The notes below the pieces were generated by a model that had not been told where the DNA came from, ran no database searches, and saw nothing but the letters and a program-made list of their open reading frames with translations. A stretch of DNA of 64,000 nt from Rotaria sordida (lineage: Eukaryota > Rotifera > Eurotatoria > Philodinida > Philodinidae): contig CAJNOL010000359.1 of assembly GCA_905250125.1 (NCBI GenBank), positions 1-64,000 of the forward strand, given 5' to 3'. A program made the position numbers and the translations under genes. Shown here piece after piece: positions 52,501-63,618 of the stretch; positions within the stretch are counted from its first letter, which is position 1; each line of letters begins with the position of its first letter.

Positions 52501-53455
52501 TTGCATGCATTGATTTTATTTATTTAACGCGTAAATTATTTACATCTATTGATAAAATAAATAATTATAATTTTTTTTTTGTATTATTTTAGCAATGAAA
52601 ACAACTCTAACTATATGTTCACATTGTCAATATGACATGATGGATAATAATCATATGAGTAATAAACGAAGATATTCTATATTTGATCATACAGAACATG
52701 ATGGAGGTGAATCACTTGTTCAACAAATGAGTCGATTAACAACTGAAGAAGTAGATTAATAAAAAATATGTTATTCAATATTTCATAATATTATATTTTA
52801 GAAAAATATTGAATCAAATCGTCAACTTATCAATGATGGTATATTCATTTCATTTCATTTCTTTGTATTTGTTTTCATCTTTTTATAATATTATTTCATT
52901 TTTATTCTAGACAAAGTTTCTAAATTTGATAAATATCTTGGTCACTTACAAGATGCAATCGTTGAATTTGTTCGTACAAATAATCCTTCGCGATTATTTC
53001 GTCGAACACGTCTTTTAATTGCTAAATGTGATCAAAATCCTCCACCATTAGATGATGCTATTCGACATGGTCATGTTAATTTAGCATTAAAACTTATTGA
53101 GCAAGTAGTCGACATGTCTATATCACCTGGTTTACTTGAACGAAAGAATAATGATGATGAAACACCGTTATTACTTGCTGCTAAACTTAATCAATGGATT
53201 TTAATCGAAGCAATTCTTAAAAAACGTTTAGATCTTACTGAAAATACTGATAAGAACGATAATAATATTTTACATCTACTTGCAAATATATCCGAAAATG
53301 AAGCTAATGAAACAATCAAAAATGTTCTTTTATTATTACCCAATAATATAAAAACAAATCTTTTGAAAAAGAAAAATAAAGATAATCAAACACCAATTCA
53401 AATTGCTCAATCTAAAAACAATACACACTGTGGTGATCTTTTTAAAGAAACTTAA
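49502..53455 (+). CDS. NF-kB-like protein 1: Rel homology, IPT and ankyrin repeats
   Basis: Twelve exons (49502-49523, 49563-49625, 49690-49722, 49787-50088, 51300-51499, 51547-51620, 51679-51867, 51919-52050, 52336-52530, 52593-52750, 52802-52838, 52911-53455) give 649 residues. The Rel DNA-binding half spans about residues 95-290: KLRVIAQPKAFYRERYCSET aligns with the RFRYxCEG recognition loop but has its Cys shifted, then YPTVEIP, RVTLVTVFSDKVPVVCIHPY and CFRINRKKMV. The IPT dimerisation domain (about 315-405) has WYGGDEILMTLPKL and TIFFQTPPCPM. Then come a CSHCQYDMM motif, a basic NKRRY patch, and about three ankyrin repeats (from 516: AIRHGHVNLALKLI, DDETPLLLAAKLNQW, DNQTPIQIAQ). This is p100/p105/Relish architecture, implying cytoplasmic retention until cleavage or release. 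No death domain is seen. AATAAA lies at 53707-53712. Confidence 0.85.
50815..51035. repeat. Foldback in NF-kB 1 intron 4
   Basis: aaccgttaaatcatcagata with gatac faces gtatctatctgatggtttaa with cgg; an inner pair is tcttaagattaaaga / tctttaatcttaa. About 220 bp in total. It sits in the 1.2-kb intron 50089-51299. Confidence 0.65.
51064..51214. mobile_element. 151-bp MITE-like element
   Basis: Terminal inverted repeats ACACTGTAAAAAA and TTTTTTTACAGTGT enclose 151 bp. The flanks share AAACTT(A/G)C, consistent with an 8-bp target duplication as made by hAT-type transposases (one mismatch, boundary uncertain by one base). It lies in the same intron as the 50815-51035 foldback. No coding capacity. 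Confidence 0.55.
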
Positions 53456-56059
53456 CTTTGTTTTTTTTTTCTTTAATCTCTATATGTTGAATTTTTATTT
53501 TTTATATCTACAGATAATAAAATGCATACTTGTATTATTTTGCGTTTATGTTTTTCCAAGTTACATGAGTTTATTCTTGTCAGAATTCATTCACGAAATA
53601 CTACGTACAGGCGTAGAAAGAGAAAAAAGCACTCATCAAACTCATGCGTTCCGAGATCATAAGATGGCAACTATAAAATTGATACTAATTTTATATTCTG
53701 TATGTCAATAAAATTTAAAGCTGAAGTTTTAAAAATTTTTCACAACTTTCAAAATCTCAGCAAATTTGTATACTGATAAGTGAAAATGATTAATTTTATT
53801 TAGATATCACTCGATTAGAAAATGATTAAGAAATCAGAAATCTATTGTTCACATTGTTTCAATTAAATAGAAAAGCAAAAATCTACTGCGCTTATCTCTT
53901 CTAAATGAGGAAGAAAATTAGAAATTAGAATTTTAAGTCTTGTATGATAGAGACGATGATAGCTACTACTCATATGTATAAGCCACTGGAATAAGTCGTA
54001 TCGAAGATGATGAAATCAGTTGTACTTTGACTCTTTTCTACTGGAAACGGACATTTTTCACTATCATTCAATTAAGAGGCATAATATTTTATGGATCGAG
54101 TAAGATCTGGCATACCACCAACACGTCGTAGAAAAAGAGGAAAAAAGAGGCTCAGCGTTCTTGGAAAAAAAGAGGATTTTTAATAAAAAAAAAAGGAAAA
54201 AAAAGAGGCATACAGTTTCGTCCGAAGAAAACTAAAATCCATTGGCACAATAGTACTATAAATCCGACAAAACTCGTACATTATCAATATAGGTTGAATA
54301 TGACTTGAAAGAGTAAAAAAGAAACGAAACTTCCAATTGTTCATAGAGGTTTTTGTGCAATTGCTTATGTATGCATTAGAAAACGGGAAAACATTAGAAA
54401 AATAGTCTATTCTATTTACGTAGTATCTGACTAAGTAGGCACACAGAAATAGAAACGATCAGAATACATTAAATGCTTTTTTTTGCTTTTTGTTTCTTTT
54501 TCCGGATGACTGTGCATGTGAGAAAGTTTTTTTTTGGGTTTTTTTCAATTTTCAGCAATTCTTTCATTATTTTGATCATTTTTCGTAAGTCAGTTTCACT
54601 TTTCCGTTTCCTAGCGTAAATTAATATATTGGTTGCAATGGTGCTCAGACAGCGAATTTGTGAGGAATCGTTTGACCCCCTGCTATTGAAAGCGCTTGAT
54701 TTTTCCAAGTGAAATATGGTCATCTTCCTGCGTTCTGTAGAAAACGACTTATTGGTATTGGGTAGATTGTATGATCCCCTACTTTTTGGTCAGTGGGGCG
54801 TCCCCGTGTGTTTCTATTGCATTCTATCATATCCGATTTCTTCCAAGTGTCTTCAAACCGTTGTCAATGTTAACCCATGTCAAGCAAACACGCTTGTACT
54901 CGGAGAAATACGGCGTTTCACATCGCCCGGTATTGCAATCGGATAACCCTGTGATCGTATGCGCAGAAATACGATCGTTTATGGACGAACAAAGCTTGTC
55001 AACGGCTTTCGTTTTACTCTGTATTACTTCGTGTACGATTATATTTCTCCGTGTAGGGTTTAGAGACATACGATCCTTCAAAATGTGATTGTATACGGAG
55101 AAACTCGGAGGGAGAGGGATTACTTTATTTTGACAGTAAATTAATCACGTAAGGTAATCTAGCAACATACCACGGGATCTGTAATGAACGCAGCAATTTT
55201 GAAGGATCAGATATTGCCGGATACAACATGAAAACTTTTATCGGTATCTGATAAGCAGAAATCTTCAACTTATGATATCATACTATCGGAAGCTATCTTG
55301 CCGAAGAAATTCCATCGAATCTGACAGGATTCTAGGATAGGTCTAGCCACCCTGGAAACTTCTTCCCATTTTGACGCATGCGTTATGCTATGAGTTAGTT
55401 ATCCATTGTTAAATTTACATCACAAGCTTCTCTGGTGCCAAGAAAAATGGTCAAGAAAAGTAAGCTCAAGATTATGATTTTATATGCCAATCTTAACCAG
55501 AAAAACTTGTCAAGACTGTGAGCGAATGATGAGTTCATATTAGAAATATAATTGAGTGATTTTTCCTCCACTAGAGAGCTATAAAACTTGGGTCCCAATT
55601 AGGGATATATAATATCGCTGAAGTTGATCACTAAAATCATATAATTTAGTCTCCTTAGCTATACACCCCGACTGATGGGCACATCAGTTTGTGTTATGTG
55701 ATCTTTTTGTATGATATGATAACAATAATCAATATATTCATGGATATTTTCCCCAACAACCTACTTTTTCATGAGAAAAGAGGAAAAAGAGGCGGAGTGG
55801 GATGCCAGAGTAAGATTTCATCTGTTCACTTGAGGTAATTGCGATCATCTCGAACGGACAGTGTTTTTTTTTGTTATATTTCATTCGTAGTATTGTAATT
55901 TTTGAAAATTTTTTCATCAGTCTACCTACTGTTGTTTTATTCAAACATAATTTATAAATAAATTTCTGATTTCTGACAAGATTCAGAAATTTAGGATGAT
56001 TAAATTTCTAATTTCTTGATGATCCTGAAAGATTTCGTCTGCAGAAAAAAAGGCACAAA

Positions 56060-56715
56060 TTAGTGATTAGAAATTTACTAAAAACTAATGTCTACGCTAG
56101 AATTAAAGATGGCTGAGTGTAGGCTCAATAACTCAATAACAAGAACAGTTAGCAATCTGTGGTTTTCAGGAATTCAAAGAGGAGAATGCTGGACGTCTTT
56201 TTCTTTCATATTATATAAGAGAAGGTTTTCTTAAATCCTTGGTTTTCACTAAACATTAAAAAACCATGCACGAGAATGATGTTTTGTTCCGATTTAATTT
56301 TGATTTTGACATGTTCTTTAGATAGAGGGACTCAGATCTACACTTCAAGACACAGTTCACGTGATTATCTTCTTATATCTGAATGTTGGGCAAACAAAAT
56401 TGCATATCTATTCAGTCAAATTGTATAGAATTCTGTTGATTTTTAGCAAATTTTCTGACTTTTTATCAAAGTTTCCTTGAAATGAAATACCGTTTTCATT
56501 CCTTTTTGTAAATATTTTGCAGAGATGATAGATTTTAAAATAATTATACTTTATGGAGTATTAGACAAAAAGACGTCTGGGGTTCTCCTCTTTCGATAGC
56601 TGATAATTGTAGATCGCTAACTGTTGCCGTTGTCCAGTTATACAGATTACACTCATCTCTCTATAATTCTAGCGCGAACATTAGTTACAATTTGAAATTC
56701 ATCACGTCTTTGCCT
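56060..56715. repeat. Foldback element (about 650 bp)
   Basis: Left arm: gctagaattaaagatggctg, aacagttagcaatctg, aaagaggagaat, gacgtctttttct. Right arm in inverse: aaaaagacgtct, ttctcctcttt, agatcgctaactgtt, ataattctagc. The arms extend out to about 56060 and 56715 with falling similarity. Noncoding. Confidence 0.6.
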
Positions 56716-57071
56716 GGACAGGCATGAGAAGAGGTAGTAAAGAATGTATAGTGTCTAGATACTTGTTTTATTTATTTTCGTGTTTTTCATGTGTATTTTC
56801 ACAAAACTTAATAAAACTAGAATAGTTTTCAGAGCAGCAGTACCTTCAACTGTGATAATAGTATTACCCATGTTGCAAATGCCGGACTAGCTTTAGCAGT
56901 AAACCGTGGCTAATCAGCGATTTCACTAAAAATCGAGTTAATATGAGAAATCGATGATTAACTGTGATTAATCGTTTACAATGACCAGTCAGTGACACAT
57001 CCAAACAAAAAAAGTAATCGGTAAGCTGCGAAGACTACCATTTTCTCATTTTTCATAGACTGAAAATATCT

Positions 57072-57708
57072 AATAACTTACGAGGGAGGTACCTGAAGTA
57101 TCCCCTCGATTTCGAGCTCATATTTTGCTCACAAGTAGACGTTAATGTCAATAGCCAAAGCCTACAAGGATTCGTGCCTATGGGCTGTTAAAGCCGACTT
57201 ACGATCATTCCACTGGATTTTCGATTTCAAGCAAGGCATTCATGGAAAAATAAAACAACGGTATTTTAACCTGAAATTTTGTCCATGAATAGGCCTCATT
57301 ATCACTAGAATGTCCTAAAAACTTCGGTCAAAACGGATGCTTTATCGTTAAGATATTGGATAGTTAAAAAGTGATCATATGCCACAGGAAAGTCAGAAAA
57401 TTGAATAGTTTTGAAAACTCAATATCTCAAGGATAAAGCATTTGTTTTGGCTGAAATTTTTAGAACATTTTAATAATCATAAGGTCTCTCCGTGGACAAA
57501 ATTTCAGGTTAAAATACCGCCGTTTTACTTTTTCCATGAATGCCTTGCTTGAAATCGAAAATCCAGTGAAATGGTCATAAGTCGCCTTCAACAGCCCATG
57601 GGCGCGAATCTTTGTAGGCTTTTGCTATTGACATTAAGGTCTACTTGTGAGCAAAATATGAGCTCGAAATCGAGGGGACACTTCGGGTACTTTCCTCGTT
57701 AGTTCAAT
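57072..57708. repeat. Foldback element (about 637 bp, well preserved)
   Basis: Left arm about 57072-57360 and right arm about 57418-57708 are clear reverse complements: cccctcgatttcgagctcat / atgagctcgaaatcgagggg, tttgctcacaagtagac / gtctacttgtgagcaaa, tggattttcgatttcaagca / tgcttgaaatcgaaaatcca. The loop is about 57 bp. Better preserved than its neighbours, hence younger. No TA or other target duplication could be fixed with confidence. Confidence 0.75.
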
Positions 57709-59111
57709 ATATAAGTCATATTTGTGCTCATTCAATAGCGAAATGAGCAGAAAAACTAAAACGAAAATAGATGTCACTACAAAAATATAGTTTTAGAGAT
57801 TGTTATTTACATAGTTCTCGGATGAGGTCTAAGACAATGAAAGTTTGATAGCCAAGAATGTATTCATCTTCAATGTATTTTGCATTCTGAATGAGTAGAA
57901 GCAGAAGCTAGTTGCAGAAGAACTGATTTGGCAGTTATGACCAATGAAAAATCAGAAAGAAACTCTAAATTGGATCTAGTTCAAGAGATATTTTCATGTT
58001 GTGCTGATATTTCAGATGGATTCTGCATGCCGACAAAATCTTACGTACGTCGAACTGTGAAACAATGTGGGAATCATACAAATTTCTGAGAATATCGCAG
58101 TTTCTCTAAGTTCGGTATCAGGCAAAAGTGATTGTTTACGTCCGAAAAAATTACAGGTAAATCATAGTTAATCGGAAAATACCGGCGGTTTTCATTGCAT
58201 GTGTAATTCTATAAATTCATGCATTCGTCATAATTATTTTTTGGTTGGTTCTGTTTCCTTCAATCATAATGTTCTTCAACAGTTCTACTATTTACCATCA
58301 TCCATTTTTGTTTTTAATTTCTATAGAGCAGATCACGATTACTCATTTTACTCTCACACTTCCTTTTCAAGAAAGATCTATTCTAGAAAAAAAATTTCAG
58401 ATTTTTCTTAAATTTGATTAATAGAAAAGGTCGTTCCGTATATGATTAGCTTTATACAGATTTAAAATCTTGTAACAAGTTTTTTTATTTTTAATAAAAT
58501 TAGTGTTTTGTTTCTGTTTTATATACTTGATGAATTAATTGTTGTACAATAATTTTTTTTAAATTAAATTTTCACATAGAGGTCATTCACACTTAATGAC
58601 GTCAAAAAAATGTGACTTCTGTTTGGACATCCATTTCGGACGATACCTTAAGTCAATATTATACTTTTTTAGTAGAAGTACAAGATAAGATATTATTAGT
58701 GATGTGAAATATAGGTATAAACACTGAAATATCGACTACAACGACATAGGCGTTCGCTGAGACACTGAGCCAATGACTCTGCCAAAGTATGCATTTTTTT
58801 AATGCTTTAAACAATAATCTGCAACGAAAAAGCAGTTCAATAAGCGTATTTCCTCGTCCAAAAAATATCCTAAATTTGAGTAATCGATATGGAAATATGT
58901 ATCAGTGTCATCAGTGTTTCAGTGAGCATCAGTGTCAATGTATTCACGATTGTAGCAAAACGCTGATACCGGAGTAGATAGCTCGTCACTTTAAGCCAGT
59001 ATCGGTGATGCCTATGATCAAGTGAGCTGAAATTGTACATGCTTAGATATGATTCATATACATGGATGGAAAGAGTTTAGTTCAAACGTTTTCAGATTAA
59101 TTAATGAACAA

Positions 59112-62100
59112 ATGTCAACACCACTTTATGATCAGATGAACGGTATAAATGATTAAAAAAATGTATTCATTTTTTCATTAATATCTTATTTAGATGAAAC
59201 CAACAACTTCGATGTACCACAACTCAGTGCTGAGTTTCTAGGTAAGTTTGATTAAAATATATACAATAAAACCAGTTGTTTACTTTATAGACGAGATACT
59301 TCAGAAATTCGATCCAAATGCCGGTCTATATAAATATATGATTTTTAATTTTTTTCTTAATAACACTTGTAATATGTTCTTTCTTTCAGAGATTTCAAAT
59401 GATCTAGATCTTTTGTCAGTGCTGTCTGGTAGCAGTAAGCAATATTTGAAGATTATCTCTCAAAATAGGTATATATTCTAGATAATGGAGCTTCGTCTGA
59501 TTTCTCACCAGAATTAAATTTGAATTCCTGTAATGAAGACCAAGTTGATGGTATGTATAAATCGGTCACTATTAAAATCTATTTGTATTATTTTTTCAAT
59601 TATTTCAGAGATCACTGCTTTTCTATCAGGTATACCGCCTCGTTCTAATAGTCTGGAAATTATTGCACAGCCATGCTATACTTCAAAATTGCGAACTCTT
59701 CAAGATAATCTAAAAGAAAAGCGACGACATACTCTCAAAGCAAAAAATAAAAATTCTCCTTTTACAGGTCCAACAATTCGTGTAAGCTAATTTTATTAAT
59801 TTTTCATCTTCTGTTATCTTTAAAAGCCTATTTTTTTTAAAGATTCCAAAATGTTACTTTAATGTTGATGAACAATATTATATTGGTATTTTTCTTGTGA
59901 CAGTTTTCCATGAAAAATCAAATTGTCGCTATATACATCCATACGGATTGAAAGATGTCGATCATGAAGATCGAAATGATCAACGGAATAATGCTGTTTG
60001 GTTTCCAATCGGAGATGAAGATTCAGATGATATTAAAAGGTACTAAAAGGATTTTAACGAAAGTCTTTCATGTCTTATTTTTTTGTAATTTTTCAGTTTT
60101 CCAGGTTTACACATTGATAAAAAAACTGGACAGGCGGTGAAAAACTATGGTATTTTACACCCATTTGATGGCGAATGTTAGTATATAAATACATCATTGA
60201 ATTATTTATGATTTAAAATTATAAAATTTAGATAGAAATTCATTAAATAATTTTGTTCCAGAGTTAACTTCTGGAACAAAAATAGTTCACGAATATAATC
60301 TTAAAAAAACTCAATTAGCATTTACTATTGGTAGGAAAATAAATATAGACGACAGATTTCCGACAATTCTTGATTCTCACTTAACGATCTATTCGGATGA
60401 AATGATGGAAGATACTGAGAAAGAAACAGTTGAAGATACTAAATCTACTGAATCAGTCGCACAGTCGAATTCACCACCTCCTGATTGTCGTATGTACAAA
60501 TACGCACCACGATCCGGTTATACAACAGGCAATGAAGAGGTGCTTATTTTTTATACGAATAAACTTGAAAAAAAATATGGAAGTAATAATAATATTTGTT
60601 TGAATTAATTTTTCATCATCTTCCTTTTTCAAAGACTTACTAGTTACGTTTGAATATGACACACCTAATATTAATGAGCAAACATCATTTCCTGCTATTG
60701 ACATCGAAGTTAAAGGTCAAATGGTATCGTTTAAAACACCAATCTTTCCATATTCGATCAATGAGCCTACACCTGTCAAAATCATATTACAACAAAAGGA
60801 CAGAATGTTAGAAACATTACGATACTTTTATGTCCCAAAGTGTAAATAAAAACATTATTTTTTTTGAACAATTAAATTATTTCCTAATTTTTTTTATTTA
60901 AGCACAATGTTCAACATGTCAAGCGAACATGATGAAAAATCCAGAGCCATTTATACGGAATACTTCAAATAAACGCACAAAATCTAGTCTGTGCCAACTT
61001 GATGATGTAAATGATGCTGTTGTACCTATTTGCGAAAGTAAAACTGAATTGCGACAAGCAAAATCAGAGCTGGTAAATTAAATCACATAGCTTTTGCATA
61101 AAATATTTATTTATAATAATTTTAGGAGCCACATTCAACTCTCAGTTTATCGAAGTCAGGTGTGTAAGATTTCATAGATTATATCATTCTTGATAACAAA
61201 ACATTCCACGATATTGTGTGCAGAATAATCTTAATTAGAGAAAAACTTAACGGATTTTTTTCGTTTCCAATTATACTTGACGAGAGTAAACTTCCGACAG
61301 TGCCAGAGATTGTTACTAAGTGCTTGAATTGTTTTCTTTGTTCTCCCGAAAGTATATTAGGAATTATTCTGTTACTTCCAATTTACTCTTCAGCATCTAT
61401 TGTCTGTTTTATTGAATTTGATTAATTGAATTATAATATTTCAGTTTCTCAGTCTTCAATCAATACTAATCAAACAGATTATAATCAACAGCTTTTGGAT
61501 AAACTTTCAGGTCATATTGTAACATTATTTACTGATAACGATTATAAACCAATCTTACGTTTCTGTCGACCATTTATTCAAAAACGTCCTGAATTACTTC
61601 ATATTGCTATTAAGAATAATCATTCTGATCTTCTATCAAAATTTATTCCTATTGCTAAGATTAATATACTTCAACAAAAGAATGAATTTGGTGAAACAGT
61701 ACTATTACACGCTACACGTCTCAATTGTATCGATATTGTCAAAGCGTTATTAGAAAAAGAAGACTCGGATAAGCTTCTCGAAGATATCAATAGTAGAGGA
61801 CAGAATGTTTTTCATATTCTCGCAATGAATATAAATTCAGAAGAAATATTCGATTTATTAATTGAACATCTTATAAAAAACTCAATCAATATATCAGAGA
61901 AATTTGATCATGTCGATGATGATAATCATACGCCATTACAATTAGCTATTATCAGCAATAATCTTTCAGTAACACGTCATTTTTTGAAACATTTCAATAA
62001 AACTGTATGCAAAACAAATGATTATACTGGTGATAATCTTATTCATCTTGCCGTACGTTATAGTAATTTAACAATGCTCAAATTGTTACTCGATGATGAA

Positions 62101-62250
62101 AAACTAATTGTACAAGGAGTTCAATCAAATTTAACGAGGACACCACTTGAATTGGCTCGATTGATGAAACATAATGATATGGTAGAATATTTCAATGAAA
62201 TCTACTCTCAACCAGAAGTTGATGAAAACGATAGTTCAGAAGATGATTGA
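59112..62250 (+). CDS. NF-kB-like protein 2: diverged Rel domain, IPT and ankyrin repeats
   Basis: Thirteen exons (59112-59142, 59194-59241, 59291-59323, 59390-59434, 59482-59550, 59609-59781, 59843-60039, 60097-60176, 60232-60582, 60635-60841, 60903-61072, 61126-61159, 61445-62250) give 747 residues. Exons 6-12 parallel the upstream paralog segment by segment: IIAQP, GPTIRIP, IFLVTVFHEKSNCRYIHPYG, then an IPT-like part (GNEEVLIFYTNKLEKKYG, VSFKTPIFP), then CSTCQANMM. The Rel recognition loop is replaced by a Lys/Leu-rich stretch (KLRTLQDNLKEKRRHTLKAK), so normal kB binding is doubtful. The last exon carries about five ankyrin repeats (FGETVLLHATRLNCIDIVKA, NHTPLQLAIISNNLSVTRHF, GDNLIHLAVRYSNLTMLKLL) and an acidic tail (DENDSSEDD). 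It may act as a dimerisation partner or IkB-like inhibitor. Start chosen at the first in-frame ATG after the acceptor at 59094-59095. Confidence 0.75.
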
Positions 62251-62839
62251 ATAGTCAACATTTCATAATTGAAATTCGTTGAGTTTTACAATTATCTATC
62301 TACAACTTCTAAAACTTAAAGTTTTTTCTTTAAATATCAGAATATTGACTTATCGAATAAAGCAGTCTGTTATGACTATGTAATAGAAACAGAAGAATTC
62401 GTTTGCAGATTTAAATTTACAGCATTTTTTTCTTAAATTTTGATCTACAAATAAATTGCTTCTTTGTCAATAAAAAACATTATATGTATTTTTTAATATA
62501 GTTATTTTCTTTGTTGATCTTATTGTTATTGAAGAAATGATTCGTATGCGTTGTATAATCTACAGATCTTTTTTTTTCATTTTTATATCGTTTCATATTA
62601 TTCTTGAAGTTAAAGCATGAAATAATTATCACATAATTATAAATGCAGAATAAAAGGTGCTGCACATGTATGATCAAAGATGAAGCAAAGAGTTTTTTTC
62701 TAAGATATGACGTGGATTTTTGATCGTGGACAATGTCACACAAATATAATTTACTTTTTCTTGAAGCGTCGACTTTCTAAATGCGTAACTCAACTGATAG
62801 ATTCTATTACACAACTCTAACCATATTTGAATATTCTCA

Positions 62840-63190
62840 GGTCAACAAATACGAACCATTTCCAGCCGGAAAACTCGGAAAAATGGTAGGAACTTGGAAG
62901 TAATAATTCACTGATCGTGTCCGGTTGCTAGCTCTGTTTCGTTACGGTCAGTTCTAGTGAAAACTGAATAAATCTAGTCACTGAATGCAATCACCGATCC
63001 CTGATTCTAAATTCCTACCGTTTTTCACAGTTTTCCGACCAGAACTGGCCGTATCTCATTCACCTGAGGTTGATCGAATCCGGCGGTCGGCTCTGTCAGA
63101 TTACAGGCAGAACTAAAAAAATCCAGTCAACGAATCCAATTGCTGTATGCCTGCTTCCAAGTTTTACGATTTTCCCCAGTTTTTCTGTGG
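62840..63190. repeat. Inverted repeat with a partial tandem copy
   Basis: ccggaaaactcggaaaaatg with gtaggaactt faces aattcctaccgtttttcac with agttttccgacc (62860-63050). The segment from atcgtgtccggttgctagct to caatcacc is repeated in direct orientation, diverged, as gatcgaatccggcggtcggc to tccaattgc about 150 bp downstream. Noncoding. Confidence 0.55.
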
Positions 63191-63539
63191 GAATCTGTCG
63201 GATGCGTACGGATCCGGACGCTGGAGTCATTGACCTCAGTTAATAACGACAAACTAAAACCATTGTTCGAATTGACTATGTGGCAAAGTGTCTGTATTGC
63301 ATGACTTGCTTGAACGAGAATGTAGCTGAAAATATCATAAAATAAATATTGATCAAAATCATTCTCTAAAATCCATCTTATCCTTTTCAAAAACCGCTAA
63401 CAAGTCTTTCCGTAGATCTATAGGTGTAATAAAATATAAAACTAAAACTAAAACTAAAAACAAATATATATATATATATATCAAAAATGTTGTGGTTAGC
63501 GTCAGTAATGATATAATTCAACGCCAAATGAACATTAAG

Positions 63540-63618
63540 ATGTTTTCTCTAGTCTAATTGGCTTAGGACATCTGCCTGGATAGCAGAAAGTATGTGGTTT
63601 GAATCCCACGAAGGACAT
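63540..63618 (+). tRNA. tRNA-like Pol III unit (probably pseudo-tRNA or SINE head)
   Basis: A box A-like tagtctaattgg and a box B-like ggtttgaatcc are spaced as in tRNA genes, and a T run follows (tcttttt). A cloverleaf can be drawn: 7-bp acceptor ATGTTTT/AGGACAT with two G-U pairs, D stem GTCT/GGAC, a perfect 5-bp anticodon stem TCTGC/GCAGA with loop CTGGATA, and T stem TGTGG/CCACG. The anticodon would be GGA (Ser). However, the short variable region does not fit tRNA-Ser, there are five rather than two bases between acceptor and D stems, and the T loop is 8 nt. A decayed tRNA or tRNA-derived SINE is more likely than a working tRNA. Confidence 0.35.

Larger units (their letters stand above)
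53456..59111. other. 5.7-kb spacer between the two NF-kB paralogs
   Basis: No gene is supported. It holds foldbacks at 56060-56715 and 57072-57708, a locally GC-richer zone at about 54760-55130 with recurring acgatc / ggagaaa motifs, and short catcagtgt repeats near 58900-58940. A CRE palindrome TGACGTCA lies at 58597-58604. A pyrimidine/AG acceptor is at 59094-59095, just before the next ATG. Reading frames at 54716-55088 and 55395-55944 show no family features. Confidence 0.5.

Noticed and set aside
54716..55088. Overlapping frames of 76-105 codons in the NF-kB spacer
   Set aside because: Both strands are open in this GC-richer zone and no frame has protein-like motifs; more likely noncoding repeat.
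62480..62743. 87-codon minus-strand frame after NF-kB 2
   Set aside because: Lys/Asn/Ile-rich composition typical of AT-rich noncoding DNA here.
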